A DNA stretch of 64,000 bases from Gordonia insulae (lineage in GTDB: Bacteria > Actinomycetota > Actinomycetes > Mycobacteriales > Mycobacteriaceae). Under the pieces are notes generated by a model that had not been told where the DNA came from, searched no databases, and saw only the letters and a program-made list of their open reading frames with translations. The stretch covers positions 4,464,001-4,528,000 of the forward strand of contig NZ_CP033972.1 of the NCBI RefSeq assembly GCF_003855095.1. Reading direction: 5' to 3'. Positions 9,552 through 18,056 of the stretch are shown piece after piece. Within the stretch, counting starts at the first letter, position 1. Each line of letters starts with the position of its first letter. The translations under genes were made by a program, and so were the position numbers.

Positions 9552-10491
9552 TTGTCGAAGATTCTCGTTCTACATCGTGGGTACGATAAAGAGAAATACC
9601 GCTTGTACGAGAACGGCCAACCTGTCACAACAATAAAAGCAGGATCGGATGGTTACGCAGGTGGGAAGGGTGACGTCGGTCTGTCGTCTGACCCATCTGC
9701 TGTCACGAGGGACGGTCAGATCTTCGTTTTTCACGAGGACAACGACCATCACGGTGACCTGTGGATGACCAAGCGGGACGCTAGTGGGCTCGGTCTCTAC
9801 TCGGAGGACAAGAAGATAGCCAGCGAACTCATGACAGAGTCTCCGGGTGCTTTCGCAGACGACAACGGGGTCCATGTCTACTACCAACAGCATAAGAAGG
9901 ACGGCTTCTGGCTCGCGGGTCTGGAGGTCGACGGCGCCGGGGAGATCAGCAGCCAAAGCCTGGGCTTTCCCGACACGGGCATTACCGGAAGCCCGAGCGC
10001 GCTCCAGTTCGATGGCCGCGTCCTCCTTTTCCATCGCGGCCGAACCGACGGATACGGAAACGAGGGACGCCTCTTCTTCAATACCGGAAGTTCGTATTTC
10101 GCCTTCGATCGAGAACGGGCGATTCCGGGAGTCTCGATTGCGCACAATCCCTGCGCGGCATTCATGGGGAGACCCTTGGGTTCTTTACCAAGGTGGATCG
10201 GGGGACCGTGGTGATGGCTCGTTGTGGCTTTCGATGTTGATCAGTGACAGCTACACGGACGCCAAGTGGGAGCACCGGCGCATTGCAGAGAAGTGCATGT
10301 CGGGAAGTCCGTCCGCTGTTTTCGCGTACGACAAGGCGGCGGATCTCTACCGTCTGTATGTCTACTATCACGGTTACGGCGAAGACGGTTCATTGCACGT
10401 GAACACATTCGACGGCCATAACTGGTCCGGCGACAGATTGATCGGCGCAAAATATCTCTATGGCAGCCCGAGTGCCGTCGTAGTCGCGTGA
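9552..10491 (+). pseudogene. Propeller-lectin-like repeat protein interrupted by a +1 frameshift
   Basis: The protein consists of about six repeats of roughly 45 residues, each opening with a motif such as DPSAVTRDGQIFVFHED, SPGAFADDNGVHVYYQQ, SPSALQFDGRVLLFHRG or SPSAVFAYDK, and ending with SPSAVVVA as a possible closing strand. This pattern suggests a six-bladed beta-propeller lectin-like fold. The first four repeats are in one frame; after the GGGG run at 10166-10169 they continue in the +1 frame (DPWVLYQGGSGDRGDG). Deleting one G restores an open frame of about 312 codons. The TTG at 9552 (after GGAGG) was chosen because homology-like sequence (KILVLHRGYDKEKY) begins there. No signal peptide is seen. 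Codon use is less GC-rich than in neighbouring genes, suggesting acquisition. A true pseudogene, a sequencing error or programmed slippage are all possible. Confidence 0.65.
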
Positions 10492-10585
10492 GATCTCGCT
10501 CAGCGACTAGCAGAATGCCGACGATAACCGAGCTCTGCGGACGATCTTGGTGTTTGACCGACTCCGGAACTGTGCAACGGCATTC

Positions 10586-10609
10586 GCCGTCGACCTTGCG
10601 GTCGACGGC
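10586..10609. terminator. Hairpin between convergent genes
   Basis: Ten paired bases (10586-10595 with 10600-10609) enclose a TTGC loop. It lies between the end of the lectin-like gene (+) and the end of the sugar-porter gene (-), where a bidirectional terminator is expected. The rest of the 154-base gap shows no gene. Confidence 0.55.
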
Positions 10610-10645
10610 AAATGGCACCGGTATGGCGCAGTGGGCGTCAGCCCG

Positions 10646-12097
10646 CTATCTGAGATTGAAATTGCCGGCAGCGAATTCTTCCTCGAGCTGCTCGAGTGAG
10701 CGACCGCCGGTGTTGGGCAGGAACTTCCAGACGAATGCGATCAGGAGGAGTCCGATGAGGAAGAACATCAGGAATGCGCCCTGGAGTCCGCTGGCGGCCA
10801 CGATCGACGGGAACAGGAAGGTGATCGCGGTGTTGACCAACCACAACACTGTCACGCTGAGGCCCATGGCAAACCCCCGCATCCGCAGCGGGAAGATCTC
10901 GGACAGACACACCCACATCGGCACGTTCAGCATGAGCTGCATGAAGAACAAGAAGATCGCACAGAGGATCAGGATCACGTAGGCGCGCCCCACACTCGGC
11001 GCCATCAGCGTGGCCGCGAGCGCGATGAACCCGTGACAGGTGGTCGTGGCCACGAACCCCCACAACAGAATTGAGCGCCTGCTCACTCGGTCGATCAGAT
11101 AGAAGAGGCAGATCGCGGAACCGATGACGGGAAGGACACCGTTGGCGATGTTGGCGATGATCGCCGACTGGGCCGAGAAACCCGCCTGCGTGAGAAGCTG
11201 CGTTCCGTAGTACTGGATCGTGTTGACCCCGGTCAGCTGTTGGGCGGCCGCCAGGCCGCACGCGGTGAGCACGATCCGTCGGATCCAGGGCACCGCGAGG
11301 TCGGTCCAACCACCGGTCTGCGTTTCTGCCTCCTCCTGGGCCAGATGCTCGACCTCGGCCATCTCGGCCCGAGCACGATCCTCGGTACGAACCTGTGTGA
11401 GCACAGCCAGTGCGTCGTCGTGCCTGCCCTGCGATATCAGCCACCGCGGCGATTCGGGCATCCGCAGCATGCCGACGAAGAGCGCGACGGCCGGGAGTGC
11501 GGCGACGGCAAGCATGATGCGCCAGACGCCGTGGTACTCGCCCCAGAGACTGAAGATGATGGCGTTCATGACGAACGCCAGCAACTGTCCGACGACGATC
11601 GCGAGCTCGTTGCGACCCGAGAGCGTACCGCGTCGTTCCGTCGGAGAGAGCTCGGCGAGGTACACCGGGACGCTGACCGATGCGGCGCCGACTGCGAATC
11701 CGAGAATGACTCGGAACGGCAGCATGACCTCGACATTCGGCGCGAACACTCCGCCGATGGTTCCCACGAAGAACAGAACGGCGATGATCGTCAGCGTCCG
11801 CCGGCGACCCAATTGGTCGTTCATCTTGCCGCCGACGAGCGCACCGAGCGCTGCACCGGCGAGCAGTGTCGCCGTGACCAGGCCTTCCAGGGTGGTGGTG
11901 AGGTGCAGTTCGTTCTTCATCGGCTCGAGCGCACCGTTGATGACGCCTGTGTCGTAGCCGAACAGCAGCCCACCGAAGGTCGCGACGAGTGCGATGACGT
12001 CGAGCCGCCGCTGGTGCGGACCCGGTCTCAGTGGCGGTAGCGTGAATCCGCCACTCTCGCTGTCGCTTTTCTCACTGGGTGATGTTGCGTGGGACAT
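10646..12097 (-). CDS. MFS sugar porter family transporter
   Basis: This 483-residue protein is a 12-helix transporter of the sugar porter family (inositol/hexose proton symporters). Diagnostic motifs are FGGLLFGYDTGVINGAL in helix 1, the loop GGKMNDQLGRRRTL, PESPRWLISQGR before the central loop, QQLTGVNTIQYYG in helix 7, and LPNTGGRSLEQLEEEF replacing the usual PETKG at the end. It is the last gene on the minus strand after the P450 and a UspA gene, 86 bases from the latter, and probably imports the substrate of the LacI-controlled pathway. A polyol, cyclitol or sugar-like substrate is the family expectation. Confidence 0.9.
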   Translation of the reverse strand: MSHATSPSEKSDSESGGFTLPPLRPGPHQRRLDVIALVATFGGLLFGYDTGVINGALEPMKNELHLTTTLEGLVTATLLAGAALGALVGGKMNDQLGRRRTLTIIAVLFFVGTIGGVFAPNVEVMLPFRVILGFAVGAASVSVPVYLAELSPTERRGTLSGRNELAIVVGQLLAFVMNAIIFSLWGEYHGVWRIMLAVAALPAVALFVGMLRMPESPRWLISQGRHDDALAVLTQVRTEDRARAEMAEVEHLAQEEAETQTGGWTDLAVPWIRRIVLTACGLAAAQQLTGVNTIQYYGTQLLTQAGFSAQSAIIANIANGVLPVIGSAICLFYLIDRVSRRSILLWGFVATTTCHGFIALAATLMAPSVGRAYVILILCAIFLFFMQLMLNVPMWVCLSEIFPLRMRGFAMGLSVTVLWLVNTAITFLFPSIVAASGLQGAFLMFFLIGLLLIAFVWKFLPNTGGRSLEQLEEEFAAGNFNLR

Positions 12098-12183
12098 GGG
12101 TACTCCTGGGTGTTGTGAATGTAGCGCGATTTCCGGCGGCTACGTGGTGGTCTGGCGAACTGCAGACGTCCGCGGTTGCGGCA

Positions 12184-12540
12184 CTACGTCGCCTTCACGG
12201 CGAGGACGGGAATCGGGCTTGCAAGCAGCACTCGCTGGCTGATGCTGCCGATCAAGGCCTTGCCGACGGGCGATCTGCGGCGCACGCCGATGACCACGCG
12301 GGAGATCTCCGGATCGGTCTCGATCGTGTGGAGCACGAGGTCGACGGGGTCCTGGTCGTCCTTGCCGCGCCGATCGATCTTCTGCAACGGAATGGAGTCG
12401 GGAATGGCGCTCAGGTCGAGGTCACGCAGACCGAGATTGAGCACGATCATGGGTTCCCGGAACGTGCGTGCCTCGAAGACGCCCGCGTCGAGTGCGGCCT
12501 GGCCTTCCTCGCTGTCGGTGACGGCAATCAGGATTGACAT
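12184..12540 (-). CDS. Small universal stress protein (UspA family)
   Basis: This 118-residue single-domain protein starts with the Usp strand MSILIAVTDSEEG and ends in RVLLASPIPVLAVKAT. The nucleotide-binding loop typical of ATP-binding Usps (G-2x-G-9x-G-S/T) is only partly kept, as GVRRRSPVGKALIGSISQR. ATG at 12540 was chosen over an upstream in-frame ATG because it follows AGAAGGGA. It lies between the P450 (100 bases upstream) and the sugar porter, so it is probably co-expressed with them. Its role may be to bind a nucleotide or ligand during induction of the pathway; this is inference. Confidence 0.8.
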   Translation of the reverse strand: MSILIAVTDSEEGQAALDAGVFEARTFREPMIVLNLGLRDLDLSAIPDSIPLQKIDRRGKDDQDPVDLVLHTIETDPEISRVVIGVRRRSPVGKALIGSISQRVLLASPIPVLAVKAT

Positions 12541-12640
12541 GTGCTTCGTCCCTTCTGGTGGCGGGCACACGGCGCGCCGAGGTGGTCGGATTTCCGACGG
12601 TTGTCGGTTGGGGAGGGATCGGTGTGATGCGGGGATTCGG

Positions 12641-14884
12641 TCACACGTCGAGTACGAGGCGTGGACACTTCGCCCGCGAAACGCAGACCATCATGCAGTC
12701 GTTTCGCGCTTGTTCCTCCGCGGTCAGGATGGAGTCGCGGTGGTCGATCTCGCCCGCGACGACAGGTGTCTCACAGGTTCCGCAGGTCCCTTCGCCGCAG
12801 GACGAGAGGATGTGGACACCGGCGTCGGCGAGTGAGGTGAGCACGCTTTGATCGGCGGGCACGGTGATGACCCGTCCCGATGAGGCGAGTTCGATCTCGA
12901 ACTCCGAGTCCGCGCTGTGGTCAATCACTTTGGGAGTGAACCGCTCCACATGGCAGGCTCCGGAAGGCCACGACGCGTTGCAGATCTCTTCGACGGCGGT
13001 CAGCAGCGGTTCGGGTCCGCACGTGTAGACCGCGGTGCCGGTGTCGGGCGATCCCAGAACCTGGGGCAGATCGATGATGCCGTGTGTGTCCTGCGGCCAG
13101 AGGGTCACCCGGTCGATGCCGAACGCCTCGAACTCCTTGCGCAGGGCCATCGATTCGAGGGTGCGGCCGCCGTAGACGAGGGTCCATGCTTTGCCCCTGG
13201 CCTCGGCCGCACGCACCATCGCGGCAATCGGCGTGATCCCGATGCCGCCCGCGATGAACAGGTACCGCTGCGCGTCGACCAGCGGGAAATGATTCCGCGG
13301 TCCGCGGATGACGACGGTGTCGCCGAGGTGAATCGAGGAGTGGACGTAGCGCGACCCGCCTCGGCTGGCCGGCGCGTTCAACACGCCGATGGTGTAGCTC
13401 CGTCGGTCGGCAGGATCGCCGCACAGCGAGTACTGGCGGACGAGGTCCGGACCGAGCTGGACGTCGATGTGCGCGCCGGGTGCCCAGGGCGGCAGGGGTG
13501 ACCCGTCCTGCGCGGCGAAGGTGATGAAGACGACGTCATCGGCTGCGTCGACCCTGTTGATCACGGTCGCCTCGATGACGCTCTCGTGATCGATCTCGGG
13601 TGTCGCGCCACGCCCGGCCAATTCGCTTGACGCGGTCGAGGTCCGAAAGCCGTTGAAGGAAACCGGCACCCGGTCGAGCACGTAGCCGTTGGGCGTGGTG
13701 ACGTAGCGTCGGGGCACACCGTTGAGTTCGAAGATCTCCTTGCGCGCGACCAACTGCTCGAGAGCGACTGTCGTCTCCAGACGGGCAAGAGGATTGCCGA
13801 GACACCCGTGCAGTCCCTCGCCGAAGGCCAGGTGCGGCTTGGGCGTACGCAGGATGTCGAACTTTTCGGCGTTCTCGAAGACGGTCTCGTCGAGATTGGC
13901 CGAGCCGAGGATCAGGAATACGCGCTTGCCTTGCGGGATGTGGACGCCGTTGACCTCGACGGGCCGGCTGGTCGTTCGGGCGGTGACCTGGAAGATCGTG
14001 CGGAAGCGGAGCGACTCCTCGACCGCGCGCGGGATCAGCGACGGATCGTCGTGCAGCGCTTGCTGCTGGTCGGGCGCGAGCGCCAACTGCTCGAACAGCG
14101 TCGACATTGTTCCCGCCGTCGTCTCGACCCCGCCGAGGTACAGCGCGAACGCCAGGCCGGTTGCCTCTGCGGCGAAGTCGATCTCCTCCGGTGCCAGCGG
14201 CTGGCCGTCGATCTCGGCCTGCACGATTGCGGTGAGGACGTCGTCTCGCGGCTCGTTGCGGCGTTCACGCAGCAGGAAGGCCAGATACTCGCGCAGTTGC
14301 TGCGAGGACTCACGAGCGACCTCGGTCAGTTCCGGGGTTCCAGGATGCCGGTCCTTGATGCCGTGGGTCCACTCCACGAACTTGTCGCGAATCTCGCCCT
14401 CGGGCATGCCGAGGAAGTTGTAGAACACCTCGAACGGGATCGGCCACGCGTAGTCGGCCGAGATGTCGACCTCGCTCTGGTAGGCGAACCCATCGATCAG
14501 TCGGTCGCAGACCTCGCGGACCTCTTCGGTCAGCGCACGGATGCTGCGTGGCATGAACGACCGCTGAACCGCGGCGCGGAGCTGGTCGTGACGCGGGTTG
14601 TCGATGTTGGGCAACATGCCGGGATAGCGGCTCTGCTCTTGTTCGGGATCGTCGATGTCGACGCCCTCGAAGCTCAAGTAGGTCTCGTGGTCGCGCAGCG
14701 CGGTGCGCACATCGTCATAGCGGCTCAGCGCGTAGAAGTCCCATTTCTCGTTGTAGTACACCGGGGCTTCGCGGCGTAGCCGGGCATAGACCGAGAACGG
14801 ATCGTTCTGGAACTCGTCGGTGAACGGGTCGTAGATCGGGTCGTATCCGTTCTCGACGAAAGGCTTCTCGATGGAGATCGTCAT
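12641..14884 (-). CDS. Self-sufficient cytochrome P450 (P450 - FMN reductase - 2Fe2S ferredoxin fusion)
   Basis: This 747-residue one-chain monooxygenase has the CYP116B-type layout. The heme domain (about 1-410) has the I-helix motif GGVETT, the ExxR pair in EESLRFR and the heme loop FGEGLHGCLGN with Cys about 361. A phthalate-dioxygenase-reductase-like part (about 435-660) has the flavin motif RQYSLCGDPADRRSYTIGV and the NAD-binding region IAGGIGITPIAAM. A plant-type ferredoxin domain carries Cys at about 696, 701, 704 and 734. Electrons should pass from NAD(P)H through FMN and 2Fe2S to heme. ATG 14884 follows GAGGAGG at good spacing. Two LacI-type operators lie 57-90 bases upstream. Hydroxylation or O-dealkylation of the pathway substrate is likely. 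Confidence 0.93.
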   Translation of the reverse strand: MTISIEKPFVENGYDPIYDPFTDEFQNDPFSVYARLRREAPVYYNEKWDFYALSRYDDVRTALRDHETYLSFEGVDIDDPEQEQSRYPGMLPNIDNPRHDQLRAAVQRSFMPRSIRALTEEVREVCDRLIDGFAYQSEVDISADYAWPIPFEVFYNFLGMPEGEIRDKFVEWTHGIKDRHPGTPELTEVARESSQQLREYLAFLLRERRNEPRDDVLTAIVQAEIDGQPLAPEEIDFAAEATGLAFALYLGGVETTAGTMSTLFEQLALAPDQQQALHDDPSLIPRAVEESLRFRTIFQVTARTTSRPVEVNGVHIPQGKRVFLILGSANLDETVFENAEKFDILRTPKPHLAFGEGLHGCLGNPLARLETTVALEQLVARKEIFELNGVPRRYVTTPNGYVLDRVPVSFNGFRTSTASSELAGRGATPEIDHESVIEATVINRVDAADDVVFITFAAQDGSPLPPWAPGAHIDVQLGPDLVRQYSLCGDPADRRSYTIGVLNAPASRGGSRYVHSSIHLGDTVVIRGPRNHFPLVDAQRYLFIAGGIGITPIAAMVRAAEARGKAWTLVYGGRTLESMALRKEFEAFGIDRVTLWPQDTHGIIDLPQVLGSPDTGTAVYTCGPEPLLTAVEEICNASWPSGACHVERFTPKVIDHSADSEFEIELASSGRVITVPADQSVLTSLADAGVHILSSCGEGTCGTCETPVVAGEIDHRDSILTAEEQARNDCMMVCVSRAKCPRLVLDV

Positions 14885-14940
14885 CGATGGCCTCCTCTCA
14901 GGGGGCTGCATCAGTGGGTCTGCCAGGTAGGCGCTTGGGC

Positions 14941-14973
14941 TATAGATCGATCTATGTTGTAGATCGATCTATA
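14941..14973 (-). promoter_or_regulatory. Tandem LacI-type operators at the P450 promoter
   Basis: Two near-palindromes, TATAGATCGATCTATG (14941-14956) and TGTAGATCGATCTATA (14958-14973), lie with centres 17 bases apart. On the minus strand a TTGACT box at 15001-14996 could be the -35 element, which would place the -10 on the upstream operator. Binding there should block transcription of P450, UspA and porter. The same 16-bp motif recurs at 17942 and 18010 beside the LacI gene. Confidence 0.8.
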
Positions 14974-15091
14974 CAATGACAGAGAGCCAGGTCACAGTCA
15001 AGGAAAACTTGTGATCTCCGAGGAACGGTCCGAGCACGTCGTGCGCGCTGCGCGGGGACGACCGCATGGCATTGCCCGCAATACGACGAAA

Positions 15092-15116
15092 GCGGCTTGC
15101 GCAGTGCGCAAGCCGC
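15092..15116 (-). terminator. Terminator hairpin after the aldo/keto reductase gene
   Basis: GCGGCTTGCGCA at 15092-15103 is repeated inverted at 15105-15116, giving an 11-bp stem with a 3-base loop. It starts 22 bases beyond the aldo/keto reductase stop and separates that operon from the P450 promoter. Confidence 0.75.
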
Positions 15117-15137
15117 CTTCTTATCGCCGGGGGACGG

Positions 15138-16121
15138 TCAGTCCCAATGGGTGGCGTTGTTGAAGTTCTTGATGAACCGGTGGCGGGTGCGGATCGTGTC
15201 GAAGACGTCGTCGGGTAGGTCCGGACCCTCGACTGCGGCGATGTTCGCGACGGCGTGTTCGGGTTGGTGCATGCTCGTGAGAGCAGTGGTGATGCCGCCG
15301 GCCTGGGTGACGAACTTCAGGGCGAGGGCGGCCAGGCTCGGCGCGTACTCGGGGACGAATTCGCGCAGCGCTTCGACCTTGTCGAGGTACACGTCCCGCG
15401 GCAGCGTCGCATCGAAGTAGCCGTCGAGGTAGTGGCCGGCCGGAAACGCGGTATCGGCCGTGATCGCCCCGGTCAAGCCGCCTTCGTCGAGCACGCAGCG
15501 GGCCATGACCGCGACGCCGTGACTGTGCGCCAACGGGACGAGTGCGTCGAGCGCCAACGGGTCGAAGATGTTGACAATGGTCTGGACCGAATCGATCAGA
15601 CCGCTGGTGACCAGGCCGAGCGCAACGTCGGATCGGTGATCGGGCAGGGACACTCCGATGCTGTCGACCAGGCCTTCGTCCTTGAGTTCGGTCAACTCGT
15701 CCATCCAATGGCCTGTCAGACCCCACGTCGGCCACCACAGGTGCAGTTGGAGCAGGTCGAGTCTGTCGAGACCGAGTTCTTTGAGTGACAGTTCGGCGCT
15801 GGCCCGAACCTGCCCCCGGGGGAAGACCGTCTCGACGTCGACCGGCATACCCCATCGCCGGCGTGGCCCCAGCGATTCGACCTTCGTCGCCACGATCGGC
15901 ATCTCACCCGTCCAGCCGCGTAACGCTCTGCCCACCAACGATTCCGATGGTCCGTAGGCTCTCGCCGTGTCGATCAGGGTGACGCCGGAGTCCAGCGCTC
16001 GATGTATCGCGGTGGTGCCGGCGGACTCATCCGGCGTGCCGAACCAGTGCGATAGTCCCATCGCACCGAAACCCAATCGGCTGACGCGTTTTCCGGCGAT
16101 CTCGAGGTCTGCGTAGTGCAT
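15138..16121 (-). CDS. Aldo/keto reductase
   Basis: The 327-residue TIM-barrel oxidoreductase has all four catalytic residues of the family: Asp and Tyr in LIDTARAYGPSE, Lys in IVATKVESLG, and His in LDLLQLHLWWP. It uses NAD(P)H to interconvert carbonyls and alcohols. The sequence GKRVSRLGFGAMGLSHWFG at the start supports the ATG at 16121. It is 30 bases after the SDR gene in the same direction and is the last gene of the creatininase-SDR-AKR unit. Relatives include sugar 1-dehydrogenases, which fits a polyol or sugar-like pathway, but the substrate is not known. Confidence 0.88.
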   Translation of the reverse strand: MHYADLEIAGKRVSRLGFGAMGLSHWFGTPDESAGTTAIHRALDSGVTLIDTARAYGPSESLVGRALRGWTGEMPIVATKVESLGPRRRWGMPVDVETVFPRGQVRASAELSLKELGLDRLDLLQLHLWWPTWGLTGHWMDELTELKDEGLVDSIGVSLPDHRSDVALGLVTSGLIDSVQTIVNIFDPLALDALVPLAHSHGVAVMARCVLDEGGLTGAITADTAFPAGHYLDGYFDATLPRDVYLDKVEALREFVPEYAPSLAALALKFVTQAGGITTALTSMHQPEHAVANIAAVEGPDLPDDVFDTIRTRHRFIKNFNNATHWD

Positions 16122-16151
16122 CGTGTCGTACCTTTCTGGATTGGCTCGATC

Positions 16152-16922
16152 TCACCCGCGGGGAGTTCCGGACGAAGCCGAGACTCCCCCGTCGACGGGG
16201 ATGATCGCGCCGGTGATGTAGCTCGCGTCGGGACTGCACAGAAACAGTGCCGCCCGCGCGATGTCTTCAGGGTCTGCGACGCGGCGCAGGGCTGTGCGAT
16301 CCATCAGCCGGTCGTAAAAATCATCGTCGGACAACCGCTCTTCGGTCAGGCGTGATCGTGTGAAGCCCGGGGCCAGCGCGTTGACCCGGACGCCGTCGGC
16401 GCCCAGATCCAATGCGAGGCTCTGCATCAGCGCGTTGACGGCTGCTTTCGTGGCGTTGTAGCCGAACATCCCCCAGTCCCCGCGCAGTCCGGCGATCGAG
16501 GAGATCGCGAGAAAGCTGCCGCGCGTGCGACGCAGGTGCGGCACACTGGCGTCGGCGAGTGCGACCATCGCGTCCAGATTGATGCGCCGCAACCGCTCCC
16601 AGGATGAGAGGTCGCCGATGCGACTGGGTTCGCTGGTGCCCGCACTGGCAACCACGGCGTCGAGCTTGCCGAACCGGGCCGCCGCTGCGGCCACCGCGCC
16701 CGCGGGGGCGCCGTCCTGCGCGAGGTCGGTGGGATGCACCAGCGCCTGCTCCGCCGGAAACCCGCTCACGGCCTCGTGCAGCGACGTGGCCGATCGACCG
16801 GTCACGGCGACCCGAGCGCCTTGTTCGAGGAAGGCCCGCGCCACCGAGCGGCCGATGCCCGTGCCAGCACCGGTGACGAGGACAACTGAATCACTGAAGG
16901 GGTAGATGACCGTGGTGATCAT
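16152..16922 (-). CDS. Short-chain dehydrogenase/reductase
   Basis: This 256-residue classical SDR has the cofactor motif TGAGTGIGR, a Ser in ISSIAG, the catalytic YNATK pair and a C-terminal IPVDGG strand. It should oxidise a secondary alcohol or reduce a ketone with NAD(P). ATG 16922 was chosen because it is preceded by GAGGGGA and gives the normal length; it overlaps the end of the creatininase-family gene by 32 bases, so the two are translated from one message. The usual NNAG segment is changed to VASAG, a common SDR variation. Confidence 0.88.
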   Translation of the reverse strand: MITTVIYPFSDSVVLVTGAGTGIGRSVARAFLEQGARVAVTGRSATSLHEAVSGFPAEQALVHPTDLAQDGAPAGAVAAAAARFGKLDAVVASAGTSEPSRIGDLSSWERLRRINLDAMVALADASVPHLRRTRGSFLAISSIAGLRGDWGMFGYNATKAAVNALMQSLALDLGADGVRVNALAPGFTRSRLTEERLSDDDFYDRLMDRTALRRVADPEDIARAALFLCSPDASYITGAIIPVDGGVSASSGTPRG

Positions 16923-17799
16923 GCCGTTCCCCTCGAACGGTCGACGACGCAACACGGCCGAGTGCCGCCGGCCCGCGGATGTGCTGAGGCGAGGGATTCT
17001 CGTCGGGATCCTGCTCGGACAGCGTCCGCCATTCGGCACGCCGGGCGAGTATGCGTCGCCAGATGAGTTCGGTGTCGTCGATGCTCAGCGGATCGATCGT
17101 GGTGTCGAGCGGGCCGAGGTCGGTGATCCTCCGGCCGAGTTCGTCCAGGGCGGCCTCCATGATGGCGCGCCCATGTTCACCCGAGGCCTCGACGGCGTCA
17201 TCGCCCTGAGCGAATCGGCCCAACGGACTGGAGCTCTCGTCCGGCACCCGTCCGAGATCGACCAGATCGGGGCGCACGTGAAGGAGCTGTGACAGTTCGT
17301 AGTTGCCGGCATGATCGCCGGCGAACACTCCGCTGACGAGCTCTGGGTCGCTGACGGCCAGGATCTGAATCGGGCGGGTGATGGTGAACTCCTCTGCCAC
17401 GAGGCGTAGATCGGCCTGGTTTCCGTGGTGCCCGGTCACGATGACGATTCCGCGGAAACCGGCGTTCGCGAACGCCCGCATCTGGAAGAGCAGCATCCGC
17501 AGCAGGACATCCGGCGGTACGGCGGCCAGATAGGGGTTGGGTCCGCCGATGACCTCGGCGAGCCATGGGCGGTGATAGCCGGTCTCGTGGATGTGATAGC
17601 CCTGCGTGGGCGCAACGACGCCACCGTGCCGCCTGGCCGCCTGCTCGCACAGCCATACGGCCTTGAAGGTGTCGAGTCCGAAGGCCGCCGGGTGGCCATG
17701 CGGTTCACATAACCCCATCGGCAAATACACGAGTGGCTGCTCTGCTTGACGCGCGACGAACTCACGCGGCATCAGTTCCTCCCACCGGACGATGGTCAT
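16891..17799 (-). CDS. Creatininase family hydrolase
   Basis: The 302-residue protein belongs to the creatininase (creatinine amidohydrolase) family of metal-dependent amidases and cyclic-ketone or lactone-type hydrolases. The first metal motif, usually EQHGPHLPLGTD, reads CEPHGHPAAFGLD, keeping the Glu, His and Asp ligands. The second, VTGHHGNQADL, is typical. The third region DHAGNYELSQLL resembles the usual DxHAGxxETS motif with Tyr replacing the Glu-adjacent position. It is the first gene of a minus-strand operon (creatininase, SDR, AKR) facing the LacI regulator, with an operator about 143 bases upstream. Likely it opens a ring or cleaves a C-C or C-N bond of the oxidised pathway intermediate; creatinine itself is unlikely in this context. 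Confidence 0.8.
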   Translation of the reverse strand: MTIVRWEELMPREFVARQAEQPLVYLPMGLCEPHGHPAAFGLDTFKAVWLCEQAARRHGGVVAPTQGYHIHETGYHRPWLAEVIGGPNPYLAAVPPDVLLRMLLFQMRAFANAGFRGIVIVTGHHGNQADLRLVAEEFTITRPIQILAVSDPELVSGVFAGDHAGNYELSQLLHVRPDLVDLGRVPDESSSPLGRFAQGDDAVEASGEHGRAIMEAALDELGRRITDLGPLDTTIDPLSIDDTELIWRRILARRAEWRTLSEQDPDENPSPQHIRGPAALGRVASSTVRGERHDHHGHLPLQ

Positions 17800-17941
17800 G
17801 AGTTCTCCTCGGTAGACGTGGTGGGCGACCGCATCCGTTATGGGTCAGCGGAGTGGCCGGGAGGCGTGTTCATGGCAAGATGTCACTCGGGTCGGGTACC
17901 TGCCATCGCGCCGCCGTCGAGCGCGAAGTGGCACCGACCTC

Positions 17942-17957
17942 TATAGCTCGATCTATA
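17942..17957. promoter_or_regulatory. LacI-type operator between creatininase and lacI genes
   Basis: TATAGCTCGATCTATA matches its own reverse complement at 14 of 16 positions (one mismatched pair) and has the central CG usual for LacI-family sites. It lies 142 bases before the creatininase start and should control that operon. Confidence 0.8.
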
Positions 17958-18009
17958 CGGAAATTAGCAGCACTGTGGCCCGGGACACAAGGGTCTCGGT
18001 AGATATTCC

Positions 18010-18025
18010 TATAGTTCGATCTATA
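18010..18025. promoter_or_regulatory. LacI-type operator just before the lacI-family gene
   Basis: TATAGTTCGATCTATA differs from the operator at 17942 at one base. It ends 31 bases before the regulator's ATG, a position suited to autorepression. The centres of the two sites are 68 bases apart, so looping by a tetramer or two separate promoters are both possible. Confidence 0.8.
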
Positions 18026-18056
18026 TGTGGTCCATTTGATGGTCGGAAGGAGCGCG

